This document shows positions 9,102 to 19,531 of a DNA stretch of 26,208 nt, in pieces. Position numbers and translations under genes: made by a program. The notes beneath the pieces were generated by a model that was not told the DNA's origin, ran no database searches, and worked only from the letters and a program-made list of their open reading frames with translations. Source of the stretch: Paramacrobiotus richtersi (taxonomy: Eukaryota; Tardigrada; Eutardigrada; Parachela; Macrobiotidae); the NCBI GenBank assembly GCA_034698045.1, contig JAQGAU010000568.1:1-26208 (forward strand). The letters are read 5' to 3'. How positions within the stretch are numbered: position 1 is the stretch's first letter; each line of letters begins with the position of its first letter.

Positions 9102-9135
9102 AACCAAAGCCATAAAATAACCAAAGCCATAAAAT
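9102..9135. repeat. Perfect 17-nt tandem duplication
   Basis: AACCAAAGCCATAAAAT occurs twice back to back (9102-9118, 9119-9135). A simple slippage-type duplication. Confidence 0.8.
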
Positions 9136-9581
9136 AAGACTTTTGTTTGAAATATGTTGATAGGCATCAATTGGGAGGTGATCGTTTAGATGCGATATTC
9201 GCCGAGATTGCAAAGTGCAAACCGCTAATTTGCGGCGATAGTAAGTACTGCGGCAGTACAGACAGTTACCGCAAAGACCGCTGGTTTTACAAGCTGCGGC
9301 TTTTTCCTGCAGATGCCATAGTTTCGATAAGAAGATTTTGTGTTGCGATAAACTAGCCATCTTGAATTTCTGCTGCTTCTGAACCGGTGTGGTGCATGTC
9401 TGGGAACAGTCTGTGGTATTTCACTTTTTACACGTTCTGACAGAGATTACTCCAACGTACGGTAAGTTAACATAGTGTTTCTAGGGACCAACTAGTTCGG
9501 CGGTCAAGGCGTATGTTTCTCAGACTTACGGACTAAACCATTTTTGTATGCAGGTACACTCTTTTAAAAGAAAAGTGGAAG

Positions 9582-11327
9582 ATGGATGCTCAAATATTGT
9601 TTTTTGTCGTGGCCGTCGCAACAGGTATGCCTTTTTGAACTCGGACCTGGTAGAATGAACAGGAAACAGTAAACAACAATGTACTGTGATTTTTACCATA
9701 TTTAGGCATGGTGAACTCCCAAGCCAATAAATGCGACACCGATATTGACTGGATCCTCGGCCAGGTTTCAGGCGGTGAGATGCTATTTTCCAACAGTCTA
9801 TGAACAACCAACGTTTTGCGAACGGTGTAGAGAGATAGTTATATTTAGCTTATTACCTGCGGTTCATCCAAATACGCCGCAAAAACTAATTTTCACGACA
9901 CGGGGTTTTTTCCCACGTAATATTTCTACTTTATTTTGTTCAGATAATGTAGAGCGCGGGTGGATTCATATCGAGGCAGTATGCTTGAACGATGACCGAA
10001 AGAAAGTAAAAAGACTTTTTCGTTTGCTTTTCCTTGATAACATAAAAGTGTAATCTAAATTTTGTATGATGACGAATATTCTCATGAATAGCTGTGCTGT
10101 TTAGGCTGTGGCGGTAGAATAACCGTTACGTCCAGTACGGTTGGGTGGATCCGACCACCGCCTGCCGTTTCGGCATACGGAGGCAGCGATAATTATGAGA
10201 GTAATCTGGTGTGTGTCTGGGCCCTGATAGCTCCGGAGGGCACCCAGCTCAGGGTACGTATCTGCCGTAAATGTGCTTACGAACTACAGCAGGACACAAG
10301 TGAAGTACAAGTGTTATAAGATAGTCACAGAGGATATAAAATATCTGTTTTCGTATCAAATTCCGTCTCAAGAAGCTTTTATCGGTCAGTTTTGTCACAT
10401 CCTTTTCCACGCTTACGCATGCTTCCCATATTCTACTACAAAGCCGTACTGCAGCCAAAATTATAGGCCTAATTAATGCTAAAACTGAATTTAGAGACTA
10501 CTTATGACCATTCATAAGTAAGCGATACCTTAAGCTAGTCCGCCTTACTCCCGCCGTTTAAACCCTTGTTAGACTTTCTCCTCGTTTTCACTTCCAAGTA
10601 ATTTCCACAGTGAAATTTCAACTCTTTGAATTTGGATCAATCGATTAAAAGAATAGCGTCAATGCGAAACAGACATATATATTCCGCTTGTTTTGGACTA
10701 ATATATTAGCTTCTTGCTCCTAGTACTAAATTAAACGATGTGAACGGTACAAATGTACAAACAGATGACAACACCAGCCGTGAAAATATCCGACGCGAGT
10801 ATTACGGCTTCATACCGTTTGATTCGAACTGTCAATTTAGCAAAGCAGTCTATTACCGTTTCATCTGTTTTGCAGCTCACCCATGATCCTGCCTTTTCCT
10901 TCGAGGTAAGAACAGAAAACAGCATTCTAATGCCGTTCTGTCACTTGTTAACAAAATTTGACTAGATTGCTGAAAGTTGCCTGAACGACAAACTGGTCAT
11001 TGCCGGTACGGAGTACTGCCGGGATCATCCGTTTACCAGTACCACCATTGCGTCTAACAAAGCGGTGCGTACAATGTTTCCTGTATATACTTACTATCTT
11101 CACAAACAATGAGAATTCAAAAGGAACCATAAAGACGACATGTCCTGTAGGTTGCCACTTTTCTCAGCGATCGTTCCATCGGTGGACGGGGATTCAACAT
11201 CAAGATTGAGGCGATTGGAACTCCAACAGGGAACTCGAACTTTGGCTCGAGCGATGGCAACAAGCTAAATTCTCTTGGCTTTGTTCTCCTGTCTGCCATC
11301 TGTGCGCTCGTGTTCTGGATGGTATAA
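9582..11327 (+). CDS. Secreted, probably GPI-anchored single-CUB-domain protein
   Basis: Six exons: 9582..9624, 9706..9774, 10105..10253, 10876..10905, 10966..11064, 11151..11327. All join in phase, giving 567 nt and 188 aa. The ATG at 9582 opens a signal peptide (MDAQILFFVVAVATG, cleavage near residues 19-21). A CUB domain covers about residues 39-150: it starts CGGRITVTSS, has the N-L-V-C-V-W motif (Cys74) with A-P-E-G-T after it, and a second Cys pair at 102 and 115 (ESCLNDKLVI, EYC). A short linker (Gly/Ser/Asn, about 153-168) leads to a hydrophobic C-terminus of about 17 residues ending at the stop, typical of a GPI-attachment signal, with candidate omega sites in SSDGN (163-167). CUB domains bind proteins or glycans outside the cell; the partner is unknown. 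Exon 4 is only 30 nt. Introns are 81, 330, 622, 60 and 86 nt. Confidence 0.88.
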
Positions 11328-11999
11328 ATTATGGTTATCCGGTTTACGCTTGACGTTCGTGTTTCGATTGTGAAAGTCATTGAGCTATGATACCGTTCTG
11401 AGCATGTTAAATCGTTATTGAGTGTCCTTGCCTAAATCACTTGCCTTATTATTGTACTTCTCAAACTGTTTGATCCGGTGGTTTTTCGCTGTTGGGTCTT
11501 TTGGTGGCATTGTGTTAGGTCTAGTTTTTAAAGATTTCTCTGCGAAGTTGCTGAACAAGACCAGCTGTGCAGAATTCAGCAGTTAACTATGCAGTATGCG
11601 CAAAAATTTTTGGGGAACGAACTCAGTCACGAAGTCACGTAAAAGCATTGGTTTGCTATAGAAGAAATCGCTGTGCTAATATTGCAGGATACGTATTTTC
11701 TTGGTTTTTGTCTGGTATCACGGTACTTACAGATACAGAGGTTAAATATTGTAAAGATGTTAAATATGCGACATTTTTCCATGCTTTGCATACACAGAGC
11801 ACAAACGTGTTACACAACTCTTTCTCGGACTGATTATTGTAGAGCGCAGCGGTGTGCAAACAGGCGGGGACAACCTTTGGTGCAAACTAAGTAAGGTGCT
11901 ACAGTTGTTTAATTAAGCTGTATTCTCGGAAGTGCATTTTTACTGTGCAATTAATTTCAGGAGGATTAGTTTTAAATTTAAGAAGTTTTGTTGTTGATA

Positions 12000-12033
12000 T
12001 CATTGGCGAGTGACGTCCATTGGCGAGTGACGT
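12000..12033. repeat. 17-nt tandem duplication carrying TGACGT
   Basis: CATTGGCGAGTGACGT is repeated with a 17-nt period (about 12001-12016 and 12018-12033). Each unit contains ATTGG (reverse CCAAT) and TGACGT (CRE half-site). It may be regulatory or simply a slippage product. It lies 0.8 kb upstream of the first GPCR. Confidence 0.65.
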
Positions 12034-12747
12034 TTTACGGTTTTTCTTCTTGTGACTCCTGTTTACAGCTGCACCCAGTTCGCGGCATTAGCGTGTACTA
12101 TTTTGAGCGTTTCTGCCAGCCGGTGCCGTCAAGGGAAACATTATAACAGTCACACGGTGATTTTTCCACATGATTATAACATGAAAGAAAATGATTACGG
12201 AAACGTCTTTCAATGTGAACGCATTTTCGTGATTTTACTATCTGTCGCTCTGTTCGCTTGCAAGATAGTTATCTGCACTTGAACGGGCCGACTAGATGGG
12301 ACATTCTGCCCTTGATGTTTTGGGGCAACAGGAGTTTCGTCCAAGCGAAGCAGTTTAAACTGGAATCACAGAATTCTCACCAGGTTTCGTTCGGTGAAAT
12401 TTTTAATCGCGTTCAGTGAAGCGCTTTGTACACACACGCGGGATTTGCAGCCTTTTTGTTCTTACAACCCTATGTACGTAGGATATCCATTCATATATTG
12501 CCTAATTGTGGCAAAGGCTAGGAAAATGCATTGTTTGCCATCTCATGCTACGCCGACGTGTATTGTCTCCTTACTAGTTGACAGTCATAATTATGCGGAC
12601 ATATATGTGAGTACTCGTAACTTGACCTTTGCCGATTTCGATAGAATGACGCCCCTGTAAGAAACCCCTGTGGAGAGAGAAACACTAGCGTTTGTTCCCA
12701 CGAGAACGGCCCAGACGAACGCTTCGAACCAATGCGATAGTCCTGCC

Positions 12748-12757
12748 TATATTTAAG
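12748..12757 (+). promoter_or_regulatory. TATA-like element upstream of GPCR 1
   Basis: TATATTTAAG, 75 nt before the ATG at 12833. A plausible core promoter by position only. Confidence 0.3.
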
Positions 12758-12832
12758 CATTCCTAGATTTCTGATTCTAGTGTGAGTTCCTTACTTTTCA
12801 CGTGAGTTCGTAACAGCATCGCCATTACGAAA

Positions 12833-13920
12833 ATGGACAGCAATAACACGACAACTTTGTCCGCAGTAGTTCCAGTCTGGCAACAGTATCCGACTTCATT
12901 CACAACATTCTTCTGCGCCAATACTATTTTAGGCTGTGTCGGCTTTATTTTATGCCTCTTGCTCATATTATCCATCTGTACTATTCGAACAATTCGCGGA
13001 AGTGCTCAGTTGCTGATCGTTCATCTCCAAGCGATCGAAGCATGTCTGTGTCTTTTTGTCATAGCGACATCATGCACCATGTATTTCCCAAGGTTCCACT
13101 TGACCTCAGCGCAGTGCAACTGGTTCTTTTTCTTTTTGTTTATGTTTTCGCACGTCCACCAGTGGTCATCGTTTCTGCTTGCGGTTAATCGTCTGATCGC
13201 CATAGTTTTCCCATATCGCTACCCACTCTGCACGAAACAAGGAGTAATTTATGGAATGCTAATAACTAGCTGGATGATTCCACTGGGCATTAACATTCCC
13301 ATCCTTTTGGGTATTATCGGCAAATTTGATGTTGCGGGACCGTGGCCAAGTTGCAGCGTTTTTCCTCCTAAGGATAATCCGGGGGCACAAATCGCTTTGC
13401 TAACCACTGGATTCTACTTTCCACTGGCGGCAACGTTCGTTTGTTATCTCACAATACTACTGCACGCTGTCAGTGTAAAATGCTTCAAAGGTCACGGGAA
13501 AGTATGGCCAGACCGTGGACCGGAGAACGTCAAGGCGCAACGGACATATAAAAAGCGGCTTCTTATCGCGAAGAGCTTGTTTGTGTTCTCCGTTTGGTTT
13601 TTGGTTTGTTACTTGCCATTGAGCGTCACTCTGAGCTATTATTTTCGAGTCACCATGAAGAATCCGACGGCGGTGCTGTGGCTTCGCATCATGTATAACT
13701 TGGGATATATTGGAGGCCCGGTAAGTTGCCCTACATACCATAGTGCCGGTTTGTGCGTTTCGACAGTGAACAGATTTTTACTTTTCCTCAGGTGGCGTTT
13801 TTCAGCCTATGCAAGGATTACCGCACCGGAATTGTGTACCTCGTCCGGCGCTTTCTTACCTTTAAGGATACAGCGCACTCAGTTTATGTCTCCAATACTG
13901 CAGGACCTACCCAGGAATAA
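12833..13920 (+). CDS. Intact class-A-like G-protein-coupled receptor, array copy 1
   Basis: Two exons, 12833..13720 and 13792..13920, with a 71-nt GTAAGT...CTCAG intron in phase 0, give 338 aa. The extracellular N-terminus has two overlapping sequons (N4, N5). TM1 is about residues 26-50, TM2 58-83, TM3 93-124, TM4 137-161, TM5 188-213, TM6 246-270 and TM7 278-305. Cys95 at the top of TM3 and Cys174 in the second outer loop can form the usual disulfide. The DRY position reads V-N-R (119-121 region), and TM6 carries F-x-x-C-Y-L-P (256-262), matching the F-x-x-C-W-x-P signature. The intron splits TM7 after GYIGGP. The C-tail ends S-N-T-A-G-P-T-Q-E. The ligand is unknown; the family looks lineage-specific (orphan). 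The continuous reading frame through the intron to 14029 is not the real end: only the spliced tail is conserved in the other copies. Confidence 0.9.
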
Positions 13921-15254
13921 CTTACGCTGTGTTTTCCAAGGAGGCCGGAGCTACGGATGCTGCGGCAAAGAAGCAACGATCGATCGAACTCCTGACACTG
14001 CGCGATCATGGGACTCGTCGGAATACTAGCGAGAATTGTGGTTTTACAGGGAAACCTTATTCGGAATCGTGACGCTTTTGCGTCTGTTTATAGAATTCCG
14101 TGGGGAGATTTTCTTGTGAGCAGGACTGGCATTCCTGGAAACATTTTCGCATTTTTCAAAATAATTCAAGAAATTTCATTGTGAAAGAGAACAGTTAGCA
14201 TTTCTGTTTCTGTCTGTCATAGCCGGAAACTGCTAAGCGGTGGGCGTTGATCGCTTTTGAAAGGGCTCTGCATTCTTAGTTTGTTTACTGTACCTGTGGG
14301 AAAACCCAGCCTAAGGAGACTATGGATATGCGAGAAATTTGTGGATGAATCTGTCCATTTTATCTGCCAGATTGTGCGCTTTATGTGGATTATTAGTCTT
14401 CTGCTTTTCCCACATGGGGCATGGCCCTCGTAAGATTAAGACCGTTGCTTTTCATGTGGTAGATACAGTACTCGGTAGTAGCAGAGACACCTTTCTCATA
14501 GGAACGCCTTGTTCGAAACAGCCGCAGTTGTAAATGGAGCCAGTGCATAAAACTATAATGAAATATAAGAAACGTTTGGACACTAAACAAAAAACCACAA
14601 AAACCATTACCATAAATCTCATGGGAATGTTCTTGCCTCTAGCACGAGACACGCTATTTAGTGTTCGTACATTAGTACAAATTTAGTCAGTCGCACGACG
14701 CTTGTTAAAAGCGTACAAGTGTTTCAAGGTGTTTACGGTTTTTGTTTAATAGTAATGCTTGTGAGTACTACACGGCCTCGTTTGCTTTGAAGTGTACTAG
14801 TATTCAGTGAAAACCCGAGACGTTCTTGCTGTTGCGGAAAATTTTTCACGGGATGATACTGATTTGCTAAATCTCGTTAAAATCCTTTGCCTGTCGACTA
14901 TCCGACTTTGGAAGCACAGTACCCTCGTTACGTAATTAATTATTGCACAGTAACTTGTACTAACTAATTCTGCACGTCATCGGAAGGCGCGGGCCTCACT
15001 AAATCTGCGATGACGCTAGCTACGCGGTAATTACTGACCTTTCAATGGTTTAGCAGATGTAACATAGCAATCCGACAGGTGACTTTAACGTTATAAATAG
15101 ATATCTAATATGGAACAGTATAAACTTTACAACCGATATTTGCATATCCAATTAAAAATGACCTTTCCCGAACAGCGCTGCAGCGCAAATTAGTGCATTT
15201 GCAAAAGAAATCCATTATTCTTCCTTCTCCCTCCCGATATTTCATCTTTTTGAA
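13921..15254. other. Spacer between GPCR copies 1 and 2
   Basis: No gene. The part about 14100-14312 is homologous to about 17139-17337 downstream of copy 2 (shared segments around TTTCTTGTGA, GGCATTCCTGGAAA/GGAATTCTTGGAAA, GCGGTGGGCG and TACCTGTGGGA), showing that the duplicated unit included 3' flank. Confidence 0.55.
15092..15100 (+). promoter_or_regulatory. TATA-box-like TATAAATAG upstream of GPCR copy 2
   Basis: A canonical TATAAATA, 155 nt before the ATG at 15255. Position allows a core promoter with a 5' UTR of about 130 nt. Untested. Confidence 0.35.
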
Positions 15255-16436
15255 ATGGCCACCAATAACACAACAACTACAACTCTGCCCGCATTCGTTC
15301 CACTTTGGCAGCAGTATCAGACTTCGTTCACAACATTCTTTTTTGCAAACACTATTTTAGGCGTTTTCGGTTTTAGTTTGTGTCTGTTGCTAATCTTATC
15401 CATTTGTGCCGTTAGAACGATCCGCGGAGGCGCTCAGTTGCTAATCGTCCATCTCCAAGCGATCGAAGCCTGTCTGTGTCTCTATGTCGTAGCCGCATCG
15501 TTCACTACGTATTTCCCAAGATTCCATTTGACCTCTGCGCAGTGCAACTGGTTCTTCTTCTTTTTGTTCATGTTTTCGCACATTCACCAGTGGTCATCGT
15601 TTCTGCTTGCGGTTAACCGTCTAATCGCCATAGTGTTTTCATATCGCTACCCACTCGGCACTAGACAAACAGTTATCTACGGAATGATAATAATTAGCTG
15701 GATGATTCCGCTAGGCATTGATATTCCCATCCTTATGGGCATTATCGGCAAATTTGATGTTGCTGGACCGTGGCCTAGTTGCAATGTTTTTCCTCCAAAG
15801 AATAATCCGAGTCCCCAAATCGTGTTATTAACCGTTGCATTCTATTTTCCACTGGCGGCAACGTTCGTCTGCTACCTGACAATACTGCTACATGCTGTCA
15901 GCGTAAAATGTTCCAAAGGTCACGGAAAGGTTCGGCCAAACCATGAACCAGAAAACGTCAAGGCACAGCGCACATATAAAAAGCGCCTTCTCATCGCGGA
16001 AAGCTTGTTTATATCCGCAGTTTGGTTGCTGGTCTGTTTATTTGCCGTTTAGCGTTACCGTAGGCTATCATTTTCGAGTCACTATAAAGAATCCGACGAC
16101 AGTACTGTGGCTTCGGATCATCTATAACTGCGGATATATCGGAGGCCCGGTAAGTTGCATTACGCATTCCCGGCCTGTAAGTTTTGACAAGATGTGAGCT
16201 GCGTTTTCCCTAAATAGGTGGCATTTTTCTGCTTGTGCAAGGATTACCGCACTGGGACTATGAACCTTGTCCGACGCGTTGTAAGCTTTATGAAAACAAG
16301 CAACTTTGTCGTATGGCTCCAGTGCTGCAGGGATCACTCAGGATTAACCTACAAAGTAAAATGCGCTGTTTTTCCCAAGGCCGTCAGCAAAACACGCGCT
16401 ATAAGACCGACTCAAGCTCCGCCCCAGACCGCTTAA
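15255..16436 (+). pseudogene. GPCR array copy 2, frameshifted
   Basis: Exon 1 is 15255..16149 and exon 2 is 16218..16436, with a 68-nt intron at the same TM7 site as copy 1. Copy 2 is close to copy 1 from residue 1 (N-terminal Asn/Thr cluster, WQQYQTSFTTFF, V-N-R after TM3, the GPWPSC outer-loop Cys). At about 16037-16039 there is one extra T inside the TM6 F/L-x-x-C-Y-L-P motif, so the frame stops at 16050-16052 after 265 residues and loses the end of TM6, TM7 and the tail. The downstream sequence keeps receptor coding in the shifted frame (FSVTVGYHFRV, then the GYIGGP splice site). In exon 2 a further net +1 relative to copies 1 and 3 destroys the shared TQE-stop ending and extends the frame to 16436. 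A truncated receptor or a sequencing error at the T run is the alternative for the first lesion only. Confidence 0.85.
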
Positions 16437-18452
16437 AATCGCAGTGTGACCGGACCACTAAAATTCTGACTCAGACTTTGTTCGAAAACTACAGTGAAAC
16501 TGATATTTTCCCATCCTGGTTTTTAGAGTTTGCATTAAATAGAATATCACATAATAAGTGCAAAAGTAATCAAGAACGTTTTTTTGCAAGACATGTCGAA
16601 CTGTTAAATGCCTAAACACGGTAAACGGTTCTCTTGCCAATGCGTTCCTGTACAGTAGTGGTAAGAGGTCCGACGCCGAATCTTACCGCATTAAACTGTG
16701 CTCGTGACGCTTGCGTATCAACGGTCGCTAGTAATTCGCTCATACTATTTATTTATCCGTACTACCATTTTACCAAAACTGGACGGGCCAGCGCTAGTGG
16801 CTGCAGTTTACCGGAACTTTACATACAGTAGTAGGCACGCATTGTCTCTATGGTACAAAAACAACCGCTTCTGAGGCTTTCCAGAAAGCCGCTCCTTTGA
16901 CCTCGCATATTTTTGCGCTGTTAGTTTTGTCCACGTATTTTACATACTGTGAATGTGCTGTACGTTCATATAACACAGCTCGAAGCGTTAACTTTGATCA
17001 GTATTTCAGAAGCCATAATTCGCTGAAGTTGGTTAATCCAGTATTACGGCCATGTTATTGGTGATAGCTGGAATTATATTTTCGCGGCGGTAGTACTAAC
17101 TGTAAGAGTCCTTTGCGTTCAAGATACTTAAGCGGTAAGTGGGAGAGTTTCTTGTGAATACGACCGGAATTCTTGGAAATTTTTCCTTACTATGGAAAAC
17201 ACGTCACGAAACGTCATTGTAAAAGAAACCAATTTACATGCGAAGTTCTGCCTGTTGAAGCCGTGGAATATTTTGCGGTGGGCGATGTTTACCTTCTGTT
17301 TCACTAGCTTAGCTACCTGTGGGAGTACCCTATCTAATGGTTCGCCACGCGCTTCAAGAAACGTTTTGGTACATTTGGCTATTCTCTCTGTTCAGACGTA
17401 CGCTTAGATTAAGCTTTATCCGGCCGATAACCTTTGTCGGAAAGGGAAAAAGGCGTTAAGAGCACCCTGTAGGAAAAGAATGCAGTTTTTAGGAACGGTA
17501 ACGGGAATAAATACAATGGATGAAAAGAACTGCACGTTGCTCGTATCGAGAGGGAATTTGTTTTACCATAAACTTAGCTACCTGACGGCCTTAATATACC
17601 TTGCAACTTACCTCAATTACGCGATGACTTTATCCTCTTTGCAATTGGCATGAACTCTTCTCAGTGTTTTATCAGTGTTATGCAACCACTGATACTCGCT
17701 TTTCTGAACGATGTGTGCATCGACAGGCGTCCCTAACCGGAAACTAACTTCGCCCTGCTAAGTGCTGGAAGTCACAGTATCAGAATATGATCAACGGCAG
17801 TATTTAAGTTCTTGAATCCGATTATCCTCTGACGTGTTACTGGTTACGGTTCTTCTAATACAACTCTGAGCTAAAGCCGCACCCAACTCGCAGCAGTAAT
17901 TAACATTGTAATTAACGTTGATTATTTCCAAGCGACAATCTGTTATTCTCATTTATGGCTTGCGGGACGCCTTTACTAAGTTGTAAAGAAATTCTGCCAA
18001 ACAGGATAATTGTGTTTGACGATTATGTTTGTCCATTTACATACGTTTTGCTGGTTTTACTGCGGTAAGAATAGTTATCATTAGAGAAATACACCGCGTG
18101 GCATCCCAGAATGCGTGTAACTAATGTCACATATAATTGCAAATGTACTCATGTGTCGGTAGAAAGATTCGACTTGGAAGTGTGCGATATTCCGACACCT
18201 ACGTAGCTTTTAACGTGAATGCCCGTTTTCCTTTTATAGTGTAGAGTAACAATACGACTGCTGGCATTAGATACCTGATACAGAACAGTGCGAAATTTCC
18301 CAGGGGTGTTGAAGGGTATTTAAAATGCCCTTTTTGAATAGCACTGCAGAGCAGTGTCCTCCAACTCTTGAGAATCTGGAACACTTTGACTTCTCGTTTT
18401 TTCGTTCATTTCTTTCTTCACCTTTTTGCCTAACGGCGTCGCTCTTTCATAA
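16437..18452. other. Spacer between GPCR copies 2 and 3
   Basis: About 2 kb without a supported gene. 17139-17337 is homologous to the 3' flank of copy 1. Relative to copy 1, about 600 extra bases separate the receptor end from this flank, so the segment about 16450-17130 may be an insertion; I see no terminal repeats. The ORF at 17192-17407 falls inside the duplicated flank and is not conserved as coding sequence in copy 1. Confidence 0.5.
18316..18325 (+). promoter_or_regulatory. TATA-like stretch upstream of GPCR copy 3
   Basis: TATTTAAAAT about 130 nt before the ATG at 18453. Weak, positional support only. Confidence 0.22.
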
Positions 18453-19531
18453 ATGGCCAACAACAACACAACAACAACTTTGTCCGCACTCGTTCCACTG
18501 TGGCAGCAGTATCCCACGTCGTTTTCAACATTCTTTTTTGTCAGTTATATTTTAGGCGTCGTCGGCTTTATTTTGTGCGTGTGCTGATAGTGTCCATTTG
18601 TGCCATTCGCACGATTCGCGGAGGTGCCCAGTTGCTGATCGTCCATCTCCAGGCGATCGAAGCCAGTCTGTGTCTCATTGTCATAGCCACGTCATGTACC
18701 ATGTATTTCCCCAAACTTCACTTGACCTCAGTTCAGTGCAACTGGTACTTTTTCTTTTTACTCATGTTTTCCCAAATCCACCAATGGTCATCGTTTCTGC
18801 TTGCGACTAACCGTGTGGTCGCCATCGTTTTCCCATATCGATACCCACTTTGCACTAGGCGAACAGTAATCTACTGAATGATAATAATTAGCTGGATGAT
18901 TCAGCTGGGCATTGATATCCCCATCCTTTTCGGTGTCTTCGGCAAATTTGGTGTCGCAGGACCGTGGCCGAGTTGTAGTGTTTTTCCACCAAAAAAGAAC
19001 CCGGGTGCCCAAATCGCTTCACTTACTGTTGGCTTCTATTTCCCAATGTCAGCAACATTTGCTGGCTACCTGACCATAGTGCTGCACGTACTTAGTGCGA
19101 AATACACTAAAGGTCACCGAAAAGTAGGGCCTACTCATGAGCCGGAGAACGTCAAGGCACAACGCGCATACCAGAAGCGCCTTGTTTTCGCGAAAAGCTT
19201 GTTTATCTCGATAGTTTGGTTTCTGGTGTGTTATCTGCCATTTAGCGTTACTGCGAGTTACTTTTTCCAAGTCACCATGAAGTTTCCGATGGTGGTATTA
19301 TGGCTGCGCGTCATTTATAATTTCGGGTACCTTGGTGGTCCAGTAAGTTGCGTGCCTGTTACCGGCTTAATTCTCTACGGTTAAGAACTTTCTTCTTCGC
19401 AGGTGGCATTCCTCTGCCTATGCAAGGATTACCGCACTGGGCTTATGCACATTTGCCGGCGATTTCTGCCCTTCAGAAAAACTAGAAACCTGGACAATAA
19501 CTCTAATACTGCTGGGCTTACCCAGGAGTAA
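18453..19531 (+). pseudogene. GPCR array copy 3, one frameshift and one nonsense codon
   Basis: ATG 18453 opens MANNNTTTTLSALVPLWQQY, as in the other copies. Near 18581-18582 one base is missing in TM1 (TGC GTG then TGC TGA where paralogues have a Leu-Leu-Ile run), giving TGA at 18585-18587. The receptor continues in the next frame to a TGA at about 18875-18877 that replaces the conserved Gly codon of I-Y-G-M before TM4 (GGA to TGA). From 18878 it is open through TM4-TM7 (WPSC outer-loop Cys, F-x-x-C-Y-L-P intact) to the donor after 19342. The 60-nt intron and exon 2 (19403..19531) are intact, ending A-G-L-T-Q-E and TAA. Two independent disabling changes with otherwise well-kept sequence point to recent loss. 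Confidence 0.9.

Larger units (their letters stand above)
7731..9581. other. Intergenic region between tetraspan and CUB genes
   Basis: No convincing multi-exon gene. It contains a short signal-peptide-like ORF (8906-9040), a 17-nt tandem duplication (9102-9135) and a 133-codon minus-strand ORF (8959-9360) that I could not support. An AATAAA at about 8046 has no gene that I can attach to it. Confidence 0.45.
11328..12832. other. Intergenic region upstream of the GPCR array
   Basis: Open frames of 67-88 codons here show no domain character. A 17-nt tandem duplication lies at 12000-12033 and a TATA-like stretch at 12748-12757, before the first receptor. Confidence 0.5.

Noticed and set aside
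8959-9360. 133-codon minus-strand ORF
   Set aside because: Long for chance, but it has no signal peptide, no known domain, an odd composition created partly by the 17-nt tandem duplication, and an equally open plus-strand frame opposite it.
13721-14029. Read-through of GPCR 1 to give a 398-residue protein
   Set aside because: The extension crosses a GTAAGT...TTTTCCTCAG intron. Splicing restores a tail (VAFFSLCKDYRTG...) conserved in copies 2 and 3, whereas the read-through tail is not.
17192-17407. 71-codon ORF after GPCR copy 2
   Set aside because: It lies in flanking sequence duplicated from copy 1, where the same bases are not open, so it is not a conserved gene.
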